Assembly (NCBI GenBank): GCA_013420905.1
Contig: JAAXNY010000011.1
Location: 1,984,001-2,048,000, forward strand
Origin: Collybia mongolica
Lineage: Eukaryota > Basidiomycota > Agaricomycetes > Agaricales > Clitocybaceae
Direction: 5' to 3'
Length of the DNA stretch: 64,000 bases
Part shown: positions 48,684-60,245 of the stretch, in pieces
Position numbering within the stretch: position 1 is the first letter of the stretch
Layout: every line of letters starts with the position of its first letter
Translations under genes and position numbers: made by a program
Notes under the pieces: generated by a model
Databases searched by the model: none
The model's input: only the letters and a program-made list of their open reading frames with translations
Told to the model about the DNA's origin: nothing

Positions 48684-50975
48684 CTAGCCCTCCTCGTCTG
48701 CATCCGTATTCTGTAACACATTAATAATATCCTTCGATCGAGCCGTAATTTTACATTTGAATGGGACAGGTCTCCTACGAAATGTGTCAAGACTTTGCTC
48801 GAAATACCAAAAGAACGAGACATACACAACCAGGCCCTCATCGATGCAGTCTACCTTGGAAGGAATAATCGAATTCCCCTGATCATCACTGGCTTGTTCA
48901 ATGTTCAATGCCCATAAAATGCGTGCTATATCAATAAATAAAGACTGGTTTGCAATATTCATCCCTAAGCAGATTCTACAGGTGCTGGGGTAAGTAATGA
49001 CTCTGAGCTGAAGACCAAACACCCAGCGTACCTTTTTCCAAATCCGTATGTGACATGGCCCATTGATAGCGTATCTTGGGGCGTTTGGTCAACTTGACCG
49101 GAGGAATCTAAGAACCGACTGGGACGAAATTCATCGTAATCTGGATATAAAATTGGATCTCTGCAGTGGTAAAGTAAGATTCAAACCATATATACCACCA
49201 GTGTGTACCTATTCATGGCCCTGTATGAAATAATAAATTGGAATAAGGCTCCTACGGCGAAGGAGATCTCACCAAGTGTTGTATATAACCAGTGCACCTT
49301 AGAATCACTGAGTTCAAGTGTCTGGGCAAGGAAGAAAGGACAAACCCTTTGGAATATAGTACCCTTCATACCAATCGCCCTGACTCAAATGAGCTGGGCA
49401 CGGACTCGTGTGAAATAAACTTATACCTCAACAGTGCGCCTAGGGAGACCTGGGGAATTATTAGAAGCCACACCCTGCTGATCAAGAGAACACTTTACCC
49501 AGAGGGCCGACAGGCCTCCATCGGAGAACTTCTTTTACCATAGCACGAATATATGGTAGATCGTTATGGTCATCGAATTTTGGGAGTCGATCACTTCCAA
49601 CCACTTGATCGATCTCCGCTTGTGCTCTCCGCATAACATTAGGATATAGGACCATTGCTAAAAAGAAGACAGATAACGCAGCAGCAGTCTTGAAAGGTTG
49701 AGCCATCAGGGATACTTGATAGAAATTGATGTCACATACCGTTTCCGCACCTGCACCACTACATATATACAGCCATTGAGTTGCGTCAAGTGAAATGATA
49801 TAGCGAACTCACAACATGGTTCCCGCGAGCCAAGAAGACTCTTTATTGGTTAGATTGAACCTGGCTTGGTTATCTAAAAGCAAAGAAGAAAAAGAAGGTC
49901 TGGAAATGCCAATGTCCTGATCGAGTAAGATAATGTTGGCACGTCGTATATCCAACTTAATATTAAACTCACCATGTCTCTCTCGACATCTTCAAGAAAA
50001 CCCTCAAACATCTCAGTGTCTTTCGCATACCATTCTAGGCCCTCACGCTTCCACCTAGCCATCCAGGATGGAAGATGTTTCATTATTGGGAAGATTTCGA
50101 CCAGATAGGCACCAGGGAGGGCTGCACGGACTAGACGATGCATCAAGTCATTGATTCGTTCTACCAGAGGGTCATCCTTAGGTTCAATCGGTTTCCACCC
50201 ATATACCAAGGAGAGGATGACTGATGCCGACGATCTGGGGTCATTTTGATTGGAATATTATTTGAATGTCAAAAATGGGTGTTTACCGTTTAAGATGGGC
50301 GTCCCAGTCGTTTGGGTCGTGAAGTAGGTGGGTTACAAGGCGAGTTGCTTCCTCCTCTTGCATACGCTGGTATTTTTCGGAAGCTCTAACGCTCAATCCT
50401 TCATGCGACGCTTTGCGCATCCGACGCCAGCTGGGACGCAAGCTGTTTGTTACTGTGACTTCGGACTAGGAGATCAACTCACGGGTCGGCATAGGACATG
50501 AATGCAACGAGCATTCCTCCGGTCAATATCTCGCCTGCCATGATGAATCGAGGTCTGTCACTGTAGATATGAGAGCGACGATCTTGTAAATTGGATTAGA
50601 ACCAGAACTAATAATGGCATCAACAATCATACTGAGTAAATCGGCCGCTACTTTGTGAGTGTTTAGCACAATTACTGGCTGCCCTGCAAGATTCAGAGAG
50701 AATATGGGACCTAATGTATATGTCAGTCAAATGCCCGAGAATTATTGTGGGTAAAGACATCGAGGAATACCATATTGAGCCTTCCACTCCGTAAATCTAT
50801 ACCATTGGAACTTGGGTAATTGGAATATATTGCCAAGGAAAGGGAGGCCTCGGGGACCTGGAGGCCAAAATTTCGATCGAAAATAGAGAGAATGGAGGTA
50901 CCTCAATCCGAGGATAAGGCCGCCGAGTTTGAAACAGTTCGCGACACTGAACGTCTGCGTCTGGAGGTTGTCCAT
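48684..50975 (-). CDS. Cytochrome P450 A (right-arm copy), 15 exons
   Basis: Inverted duplicate of 32121-34412: same length (2,292 bp), same exon plan, and no difference seen in the stretches compared. A position here equals 83096 minus the left-arm position. It encodes the same predicted 521-residue protein with GAGAETT, EVLR and FGFGKRICLG. It is convergent with P450-B, the 3' ends being 169 bp apart. Unlike the left copy it keeps its uninterrupted upstream region (50976-51390), so it may be the normally regulated copy. The SDR that should follow on the far side is absent. Confidence 0.9.
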
Positions 50976-51390
50976 GTCGAGAAGTGGTGTTAGTTGAAAA
51001 AGTGTTAAACAGTATAGTTTAGTTCCACGTGAAGGTTAAGTTACTCATTATTTATCGCAGATCATCAAGAAGACGTAGGGGTTATGTGTATGTCTAGAGG
51101 GAAATACAAAGCTTGTGGTCAATCGGTGGACATTGACTTGTGAGGTCCGATCATCCGGACACAAACAGACGACCGTGGCAGTGGGAGTTTTAAGAAGTAT
51201 ATTTAGAGTCCGTGCGACTCCTGGATATCGATCGTTTGCGGAACTTCACACGCATTCCCGGTCTCGTTCTGATAAATATATATATGGACGTGCATCTTAT
51301 GTAAGATCTACATAAATAGCCTCAGCCTGACTCGGCCGGCTGCTACAAGATGTCGTAACACTGACAGTGACAGCAGTTACTTATGGCATT
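50976..51390 (-). promoter_or_regulatory. Uninterrupted P450-A promoter, with empty Plavaka target site
   Basis: The sequence equals 31951-32120 joined to 24019-24270 with only one CCTCACA (51139-51145, here read as TGTGAGG). Identity to the left arm stops at 51390, where the two copies start to differ. Confidence 0.8.
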
Positions 51391-52791
51391 GTTCGGCCCT
51401 ACTTATGCGGATGGGCAATGCTTAGTAAATCTGCGTACTGATTAAATTTCACTGATCAGTAATATTATTGATCAGTAATTTTATTGATGAAATTAAATTC
51501 ATTAATAATTCAGCTAAATTTGGTGACCCATAGCTCTTCTGGTGTACAGTCCAGTGCTTAACACACACTGAGGGCTGTCTGTCCTTTATAATAAAGTACA
51601 TGCTTTATATTTATTAAGGATTTCCGCTGTTCAGGCAGTTGCAAAGCATTGGCATGGCAGGAGCTGCTGATTTGCTGATTTAGATGTGGCTGTGCCATGG
51701 TGGTCACTGCAGCACACATGAGTGGATGTGGAACACATTTTGCAAATACTTACCACTGCCTCTCATACCATTAGTGAAACTTTTCATATACACTAGGAGA
51801 ATGTGTTTCTGAATACAGATGTATATTTTATTGAACCACTATCTTATAAAGTCAAAAACAATGTAGACCCTTGCAAATAGTCTTTTAACTTTATATCCTC
51901 AGAGGCTCATTTTTAGGCCTTGAGTCATTGGTCAATCCTGTTCCTACACATTAAGACTACAATTTGTTAAATCCAGATTTTCTGGCTGTTGCAGCAATGT
52001 CTCAGAACAGCCCTGCTTGGCATGACTTCTCTTCAAAAAAAAAAAGATTTCAAAAAATGTGTATTTAACATTTTGTTGGGAGGAAAATTCTGAGTTAGTT
52101 TGGCTTTGAATTGAGTGTTTGAAGTGATTGTAGAAGCTGGAAAATGCCAAACCATTCTCTCCAATGAATTTGAAAGTCTATTTACAGTCCAATTAAGTTT
52201 ATTTAGCAGCAGCTATTTGCACTTGAGGTAGAGGGCCATTACTGGCAGATACAAGTCCTTAGTTTTTTTTTGATTGACTTTTCTTTATATTTCTAGAACC
52301 AGCTTGTTGCAATAGAACCAAGGATGAACTCCTTGGTCTTAGTGCAATCTCCATTAAACTCAGCACGGATGTGAACCTTCATTTGGTGGGTTTCTGGGTT
52401 TTCATGGTTATCTGGGTGGGTTTTGTTGGAGAGAGTTCTAGTGGAGGTGCTGTAGATCTGACAGGAGTCTGTGTGGGTGCCAGTTTGGATACTGTAGGTG
52501 TTTTTGGTTCAGAATCTGTGCTGTTGTATTTGTCACTGCTACTGTCAACAATCTTATTTGGGTTTCTGTACTATAGGTGTGCCATATTGTGGTGCACCTT
52601 AATCTAAACAGGCTGGTGGTACCTTCAGTTTGACCTTTTGTTATGGCAAATGCTTATTCCTTCTGGTCAACACTAGTTGAATATCAGTTTGATAACTACA
52701 ATGTGAGAGCCCCTTTTTCAAGGCAAGACTCTGTTCTGATGTCCCAAGTTCAAAAGATGCACCACCACCTTTGCAAGATAGGATTGAGCTG
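51391..52791. other. AT-rich intergenic region, no gene recognised
   Basis: The first ~30 bp keep weak similarity to the left arm. The rest contains AT-rich stretches with repeated GATCAGTAAT words near 51450 and no credible exon. The last 14 bp (52778-52791) are the LINE target duplication. Confidence 0.5.
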
Positions 52792-54035
52792 CATTGCTGA
52801 AGAGCGCTGTTGATGAGGCCTCTCACTCCCCATGGAGCATCTGCATTGTCACTAATGCATCCACTCCCCCCCCTCCCATGCAGTTAGTTGCAGTCTACTG
52901 CGTCTGGCATGCCGGGGACCTATATGAGGACTGGTACGCTACTGGCCTCTCTATGTCTGATGACGCTGAGCTGCGAGCAATTGCGGAAGACATCCAACAG
53001 GCAGCTGACATCGGACTAGAGGACATCCATGATGTCCATATCTTCTCCGACTCCACCAACTCCCTTAGGCGTTCCCTCAACACGTCTCACCACTCAGGTC
53101 AAGCATCTGCCCTCAAAGTGTGCGATGTGCTGCTGCCTTGGCTGCAGCTCCACGCCATCCACAAGATACACCTCCACCACATTACAAATAGAGTGGAGAT
53201 TGAAGACCACCAACTGGCACACATCAGCGCCGTCTTGACTCGTGTTGAGGCAGGTGGAGCGCCAGTTATATCTGCTGACTTTGCATGAAGTGAAGCAGTC
53301 ACATGCATGCTTGATGGCTGGAAGTCTCTCTTCCAGTCCAAGAAGTATATTGGCTCCAATTTCTTGACACTCTATGCGAAAAAGGACACCCCACTCACTC
53401 TGACCCATGTAAACAATGGGCTGTGGATGCGCAAGACCAGCCACAGCCATGCTTTGACTGCCCACGTGGTGCAATGCATCACCACTCCAATTGGGGCGTT
53501 CTGATCCCAATTCTTCAAGGAGGAATCTGTCTCCTGTAGGTGTGGTGCTCCCCTGGAAACTGTACAACATGTCCTATATGACTGTCCATGACATGGACGG
53601 GAAGACAAGCCCAGCCATCAGCTGCGCTATGCATGGCTGGTTGACTTCCTCTTGGAGAATGAGAGCACTTTCGTGTTCAATGTTCCCTAGTCCTAAACAG
53701 GCTAGGGGCAGTACTCAGTGTTCTAAGTGACGGCTATAGGGTGCTCCCTGCCCAAACATGCGAACCTGGATAATCAGTGGACTTGAAGCCACCACCTGCT
53801 GCAGGGCACTGCAGTGGGGGGCCTACCCCCTGGCATAGATTGGCCCTTCTGGCCTGTGTACAATGAGCTCCGGCTCCATTTGCTAGTTTGACCCTGGTTG
53901 GGCAAGCATCCCAGCTCCATGGTGCTTTGTCTTCTGCCCCCCCTCCCCATTCCCCCAATTACTACTTGTAGTGACCAGCACATGTATTAGGTACAGTTGG
54001 TATATAAAATGTTGACAAAAAAGAAAGAAAAAAAA
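52792..54035 (+). mobile_element. 5'-truncated LINE with poly(A) tail and target duplication
   Basis: Covers RNase H, zinc finger and the 3' UTR of the same LINE family and ends in an A-rich tail. It is flanked by the perfect 14-bp duplication ATAGGATTGAGCTG (52778-52791 and 54036-54049). The RNase H frame is open for about 160 codons (52794-53288) and then hits TGA where related copies have sense codons. CGA is retained at the position that is TGA (11264) in the long LINE. Confidence 0.92.
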
Positions 54036-54049
54036 ATAGGATTGAGCTG

Positions 54050-54360
54050 TGTGCCAAGAGAGTAAGAATAAGACATTGGTTGCCTAGGCCAAACTAAAGA
54101 ACTATAACAGTTGATCCATGGCTATATATACATAAAGACACTTGTGAATATATGAGGTATGGTTTGTAATCCCTGAGTAAGGAATATTTGCTATAGGTTA
54201 AATATGAGTCATAGATAATGAGATGAGTCAGAAAGAGGATGTTATGAGAATGTAAGTAAGCATGAATGAGTCATTGGAGCTAATAACTAAATATCATTTT
54301 AGTAAGGAAGAAAAAGAAAAAAGGTGTGCATGATATCAAGCTAGGAAACCCAATCCAAGT
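54050..54360. other. Intergenic sequence, nothing recognised
   Basis: AT- and purine-rich unique sequence between two LINE insertions. No gene or repeat seen. Confidence 0.5.
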
Positions 54361-54879
54361 CTTTTTTTTTTTTTTTTTCATCATTTTATATACCAAATGT
54401 ACCTACTGTAATACATGTGGTGGTCACTACAAGTAGTAATTGGGGAGGGAGGGGGGGGGGGGGTGGAAGACAAAGCACCACAAAGCTAGGGTGCTTGCCC
54501 AACCAAGGTCAAACCAGCAAATGGAGCTGGAGCTCAGTGTACACAGGCTGGAAGGGCCAATCTACACCAGGGGGTGGGCCCCCCACTGCGGTGCCCTGCA
54601 ACAGGTGGTGGCTTCAAGTCCACCAATTATCCAGGTTCACATGTTCAGGCAGGGAGCACCCTATAGCCATCACTTAGAACACTGAGTACCGCCCCTAGCC
54701 TGTTTAGGACTAGGGAACATCAAACACTAACACACTCTTGTTCTCTGAGAGGAAGCTAACCAACCACGCATGGTGCTGCTGCCTTGGTTGCGGCTCCAAG
54801 CCATTCACAAGATCCACCTCCACCATATCATGGATGGGGTGGAGATCAAAGACCCCCAACTGGCACACATCAGCGCCGT

Positions 54880-57454
54880 TGAAAGGGGGCTCCTGGGCTA
54901 TAAGTGCGCTGATGCTATGAAATGTAATCTCTCTCACACACACACCAAACCTAACAATCAACACACGAACAGTAGGAATCGCCTGTTTTGAGTTCGGGTT
55001 CAAGTGCTTAGAAGCACTAAGCTTTGAATAGTACTAGCCAAAGCCCTTTCCAATGATCTCTCGACGGGTTCGATTTAGACAAAAGCTTCAACACAGGTTC
55101 AAAAACCTGCTAGGTATATTTATAATATCTCTCGATCCAATAGACTGAGTACCAAGTGTACGTTCAATTATTAGTGATCCCAAGCGGATCTATAAGTCCA
55201 AGCGACTTATCAAACAATACAGTGCCAAGTGCACTAAGGCCAAGTGCCTAGTAATTCCAACGGACAATACGGTACTAAGTTCCAAGTGAACTAAGTTTCT
55301 TTAATTCTGTGGTTCTCCAATCAATTCCAATCAAGACACGTTGAAGCAATCTGATCCTTAATTTGGGCACGCAATAGTGTTTTAACAAATGTGATTTGTA
55401 TACTCTATAGTCGCGCGAAGTGGGGGCAAGATTCCTTACCTTAGCGCTACTCATCTACAGTCTATTTATAATGTACAAACTAAATATCATACGGAATTGT
55501 AAATTTTACACGGAACCGCGCTCCCGCGCGCCAAGGATCTGTATTCAATACCGACGCGTCTACTACAGCTTGGCGCGCGCGCCACGCGTGCCAATTATGT
55601 CGTTTACTGGTTACTTATCAAATATTGAAAGAGCGGGCTAAACCTGTACTTTACACTCCCCCACATGTCCTTGCGGACTCCGCGCGGACTGCAAAAGTCC
55701 GTGCGGACTCCGCACGGACTCCGTACGGACTCCGCAAGGACAGCACAAAGTCCACACAGACTCTGCACGGACTCCGCGCGGACTCACTTACTTTCTTTTA
55801 TTATGAAGCACTTACTTACTCTTTTACTTACTAACAATCTATATAATTAATAGAATAAAACATATATTATTACTAAGTATAATACATATATGATAAAATA
55901 ATTTAATATAGGCGGGGGCGGGGGCCCCCGCCCCCCCGTCGTCCTCGTCGGCCCCCGCGACGTCGTCAGCGGCCTGGGTTTCAGCGGCGGCGGCACTGGC
56001 CGCTTGTCTGGTCGTTGTCCCCGTTGTCCTTAGTCGTCGTTGTCGTCGTCGTCCTCGTTGTCCTTAGTCGTCGTCATCCTCGTGGTGGTGGTGGTCATCT
56101 TTGTTGTAGTTGTCGTCGTCGTCGTCGCGCCGTTGTTAGTGCCGCCGCTGCCGCTGCTGTTGCCGTCGTTGCCGCAGGCCTCGTCGGCACTGTTGCTGCT
56201 GTTGCTGTTGGCGGCCGTATCCTTCGTTTCGAGTTCCTGAAGTGGGGAGGGGGGGACGCGCTGCGTGGTGAGCGTGTGGGTGAGCGGCGGTGTACGACTC
56301 ACCTGGTTCTGCCCCTCGGGGCGCCCTTTCCTCGTCGTCCCCTCGTTCCGCGTCCGTTTCTATCCTTCTCCCCACACCGTCTTGTGCGTCGTCATGTTGA
56401 TGTCGGTTGGCGTTCGATGCGTTGGCATTGGCGGCGTGGGTGCGTTGGCGTTGGTGTCGGCGTTGGCGGTTTTGGCGGGCGTCGTTGATGTGGTTGAAAA
56501 GAACCAACGAAGACGTGGCAACGGTAATGTGACCATTGCACGTGCCTCGTAATCATGTGACCTAAGTCCGTTGACTTGAGGCCAGTGATTCTGTAGCTAG
56601 AAATGCCCGCCTTGCCCAACGGTTATGAACGCCAAACATATGACGTAATGTTCGTGCCTTTACGCGTTCGAACCTAGTCGGATGCAAGTTTTTCACCGCC
56701 GTTATGTTATGTTATTAATAACAAATAGTATATATAATTTGTGTAAATAAAATTTATATTACTAATCCGATTAGTAATCGACTGGCCGCGCGGACTCTGC
56801 GAGCTGTCCGTCCGTGCTAGTCCGCGTGTCCGCGTAAAATTACGCGGATTGATGCGGACTCGGTGCGGACACGGATTCTTGTCTGGCTGACGGTCCTGCC
56901 AAATGAGTCCGTGCGGACTCCGTGCGGAGTCCGTGTGTCCGCGCGGAGTCCGCACGGAGTCCGCACGGGTTATGTGGCTTAGTGTAAAGACCTCGGCTAA
57001 ACTCTTATCAAGTCCCGACCGCGCGCTTTGTTATTTAAAACAGCGCGGCACTGTCGTTTACTCCCCCTGATTGTCCCGGTTGTTATTCACGGTGTCCCGT
57101 CGCTTCCGGTAGTTAACACCAAGTACCCCTGACTAGGATCGGGTTGTGCAAGTCCCGAATTTACAATTACTTCTCCTATTAATGATGATCCCCGGACTAA
57201 TGATATCATACTACAACGGTTACTTATGAACTAAGACACCGAGGTTGTAACCGGGCATGGTGAATAGGACTAATAATAGACCGTACTCATAGTCCTCTGT
57301 ACTGATAGTGTATTATCCATTAGACTAGTTCACTCTGATTAGCCGTCTTGGAGCTCGACTCTAATCCTTTATTACCGTTTACTTGGTTATTAGAAATGAC
57401 ACTAATAGCCTTACTTGTCGACTTTATAAGTGCAAACAATTTCGGGCCCTATCA
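54880..57454 (-). repeat. Solo LTR of the Gypsy family, interrupted by hAT-like copy B
   Basis: TG...CA ends and a perfect 4-bp duplication CCGT (54876-54879 and 57455-57458) in LINE sequence. Without the insertion at 55644-56994 and its 8-bp duplication it has the standard ~1.2-kb length. Confidence 0.93.
55644..56994. mobile_element. hAT-like non-autonomous element copy B (1,351 bp), youngest
   Basis: Flanked by a perfect 8-bp duplication GGCTAAAC (55636-55643 and 56995-57002) inside the LTR. Ends CTGTACTTTACAC and, inverted, GAGGTCTTTACAC form imperfect terminal repeats. Both subterminal zones (about 55670-55790 and 56780-56980) are filled with GTGCGGACTCCG-type repeats. CpG content is high, unlike copies A and C. 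An internal region (about 55910-56510) reads Gln/Asn/Thr-rich text on the minus strand; no transposase domain is visible. Confidence 0.87.
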
Positions 57455-58042
57455 CCGTCTTGACTTGCATTGAGGCAGGCAGGGTGCCTGTTATCTCTGC
57501 TGACTTTGCATGATGTAAGGCAGTGACCTGTATGCTCAATGGCTGGAAATCTCTCTTCTGGTCCAAGAAGTATATAGGCTCCAACTCCTTGACGCTCTAT
57601 GCAAAAAAAGACACCCCACTCACTCTGACCCATGTAAACAGTGGACTGTGGATGTGCAAGACTGGTCACAGTCATGCTCTGACCACCTGCATGGTGCAAT
57701 GCACCACCAGACATGCCCCAATTGGGGCGTTCTGATCCTGATTCTTCAAAGAGGAGCCTTTTGCCTGTAGGTGAGGTGTCCTTATGGAAACCATGCAACA
57801 TGTCCTCTAAGACTGCCCATGCCATGGATGGGAAGACAAACCCAGTTGGCAACTGCACTCACACACTTTGAGGGTGGATGCCTGACCTGAATGGTGAGAC
57901 ACATCAAGGGAATGCCAGAGGGCATTGGTGAAATCGGAGAAGATGTGGACATCATGGATGTCCTCTAGTCCAATGTCAGAGGCCTGTCAGACACCCTCCG
58001 TGATTGCTCAGGACTGGGCATTGTCAGACATAGAGTGGCCAG

Positions 58043-58690
58043 TGGTAGGGCCTGACATTGTTTGCACTTATAAAGTCAACAAGTAAGGCTATTAGTATCA
58101 TTTCTAATAACCAAGTAAATGGTAATAGAGGATTAGAGTCAAGCTCCAAGACAGCTAATCAGAGTGAACTAGTCTAATGGGTAATACACTATTAGTACAG
58201 AGGACTATGAGTACAGCCTATTATTAGTCCTATTCACCATGCCTGGTTACAACCTCGGTATCTTAATTCATAAGTAACCATTGTGGTATGATATCATTAG
58301 TCCAGGGATCATCATTAATAGGAGAAGAAATTGTAAATTTGGGACTTGCACAACCTGAGCCTAGTCAGGGGCACTTGGTGTTAACTACCAGAAGAAACAG
58401 CACACCATAAATAACAACTGGAATGATCAGGAGAAGTAAAAGACAGTGCCATACTGTTTTAAAATAACCAAGCATGCGGCTGGGTATTGATAAGAGTTTA
58501 GCCAGCTCTTTTGATATTAGCTAAGTAACAAGTAATGACATAATTGGCATGTATGGCATGCACACCAAGTCATAGAGGATGAGTCAGCATTAAATACAAG
58601 ATCCTTGGCATGGGGGAGCACTGTTCTGTATAGAATTTACAATTCCTTATCATATTTAATTTGTACACTATAAATAGACTGTAGATAAGT
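58043..58690 (+). repeat. Inverted, truncated and CpG-depleted LTR copy
   Basis: Reverse complement of about half of the Gypsy LTR, beginning near its CA end and breaking off at 58690. It is more diverged than the other copies, with CpG sites mostly TpG or CpA. No flanking duplication can be assigned. Confidence 0.8.
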
Positions 58691-58961
58691 AGTGTTACCC
58701 CAAAAAACATTGCTATTATCACCCCTCAAAATATTAAATTAATCCCATATTGATAGAATTTTCACCCCATCAAAGTTATTCCCACCTGTGATTTCATCCC
58801 ATAGCCTCAAGAATTGGCAGTAATGTTACCCCAAAAAAAATTGCTATTCTCACCCATCAAGGTATTAAATTAATCCCATATTGATAGGACTTACCTTCTA
58901 CAATGGTTGTTTTTTCCACCTATGGTGGAATGAAATTCATCCACTAAATCATACCTTAGGG
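58691..58961. repeat. Twofold direct repeat of unknown origin
   Basis: The words TTACCCCAAAAAA, ATTGCTATT and ATTAAATTAATCCCATATTG occur twice in the same order, about 130 bp apart (from 58692 and 58825). It may be a fragment of an unrecognised AT-rich element. Confidence 0.5.
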
Positions 58962-60241
58962 GAGGTCTTTACACTAAGCCACATAACCTGTGCGGACTCC
59001 GTGCGGACACACAGACTCATTTGGCAGGACCATCAGCCAGACAAGAATCTGTGTCCATGCCGAGTCCGCATCAATCTGCATAATTTTATACAAACATGCA
59101 GACTAGCATGGACAGACAGCTCGCAGAGTCTGCGCAGCCAGTCAATTACTAACCAGATTAGTAATATAAAAGGGAGCATCAGGACGTTAATGACTTTTGT
59201 TGACAGTGGTGCGAGAGAAAAAACTACCTTAAAGGTATGAGACGTGAAGTGCCAAGGAGAATGGTAGAAAATGGAAAGAGAGTTATAAGCTCATGAAAGA
59301 CCATATGATGAGTTTTTAGGCGTTCGTGGGGTAAATTTTATTTACACAAATTATATATACTATTTGTTATTAATAACATAACATAATGGCAGTGAAAAAC
59401 TTGCATCCAACTAGGTTCAAACGCATACAGGCACGAACATTACGTAATATGTTTGGTGTTCATAAGCATTGGGCAAGGTGGGCATTTCTAGTTACAGAAT
59501 CACTGGCCTCAAGTCAACAGACTTAGGTCACATGATTACGAGGCACATGCAATGGTCACATTACCGTTGCCATGTCTTTGTTGGTTCTTTTCAACCACAT
59601 CAATGATGTCCACCAAAACCACCAATGCCAACACCAATGCCAACACACCCATGCCGCCAACACCAATGCATTGAATGCCAACCAACATCAACATGATGAT
59701 GCACAAGATGGTGTGGGGAGAAGGATAGAAATGGACATGGAACAAGGGGACGATGAGGAAAGGGCACCCCGAGGGGCAGAACCAGGTGAGTCATACACCA
59801 CTGCTCACCCACATGCTCACCATGCAGTGCATCCCCCCCCCCACTTCAGGAACTCAAAATGAAGGATATGGCTGCCAACAGCAACAGGAGGATGGCAGCA
59901 ATGACAATGACAACAATGAAGACAGCAACAGCAACAGCAGCAACAGTGCCGATGAGGCCTGCAGCAACGATGGCAACAGCAGCGGCAGTGACAGCACTAA
60001 CAACAGTGCAACAACAACAACAACAACTACAACAAAGATGATGACCACCACCATGAGGATGACAACAACTAAGGACAATGGGGACAACGACAAGACAAGT
60101 GGCCAGTGCCGCCACCACTGAAACCCAGGCCACTGACGATGTCGTGGGGGCCGACAAGGATGACAGGGGGGCAGGGGCCCCTGCCCCCACCTATATTAAA
60201 TTATTTTATCATATATGTATTATACTTAGTAATAATATATG
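58962..60241. mobile_element. hAT-like element copy C, inverted, with a short insertion and an intron-like feature
   Basis: Begins GAGGTCTTTACACTAAG (the inverted 3' end of copy B) and ends at 60241 where the retroposon copy begins. About 160 bp at 59172-59332 are absent from copy B and flanked by TAAA. A plus-strand reading frame from ATG 59572 can be spliced across a GTGAGT...TTCAG intron (59786-59849) to 60121, giving 161 Gln/Asn/Thr/Asp-rich residues. The ATG is ACG in copy B and the downstream frame differs there, so coding is doubtful. Confidence 0.72.
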
Positions 60242-60245
60242 TGGT

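Larger units (their letters stand above)
54361..58042 (-). mobile_element. Minus-strand LINE fragment with internal inversion, later hit by an LTR element
   Basis: The 3' end (poly(T) at 54362-54379, then the LINE 3' UTR) reads on the minus strand up to about 54770. The middle piece (about 54771-54879 and 57455-57868, split by the solo LTR) reads on the plus strand. The 5' piece (57869-58042) reads on the minus strand again. The three pieces are collinear in the LINE if the middle one is flipped, so a segment was inverted. The breakpoints fall at the inverted tetramer GTGC/GCAC of the LINE. Confidence 0.8.

Noticed and set aside
55670..55790. CRISPR-like array of short repeats
   Set aside because: Repeats are adjacent, in both orientations, without unique spacers, inside a eukaryotic hAT-like element with an 8-bp target duplication.
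54361..57868. Twin priming as the origin of the inverted LINE piece
   Set aside because: A third piece (57869-58042) continues the LINE in the original orientation beyond the inverted one, which twin priming does not produce.
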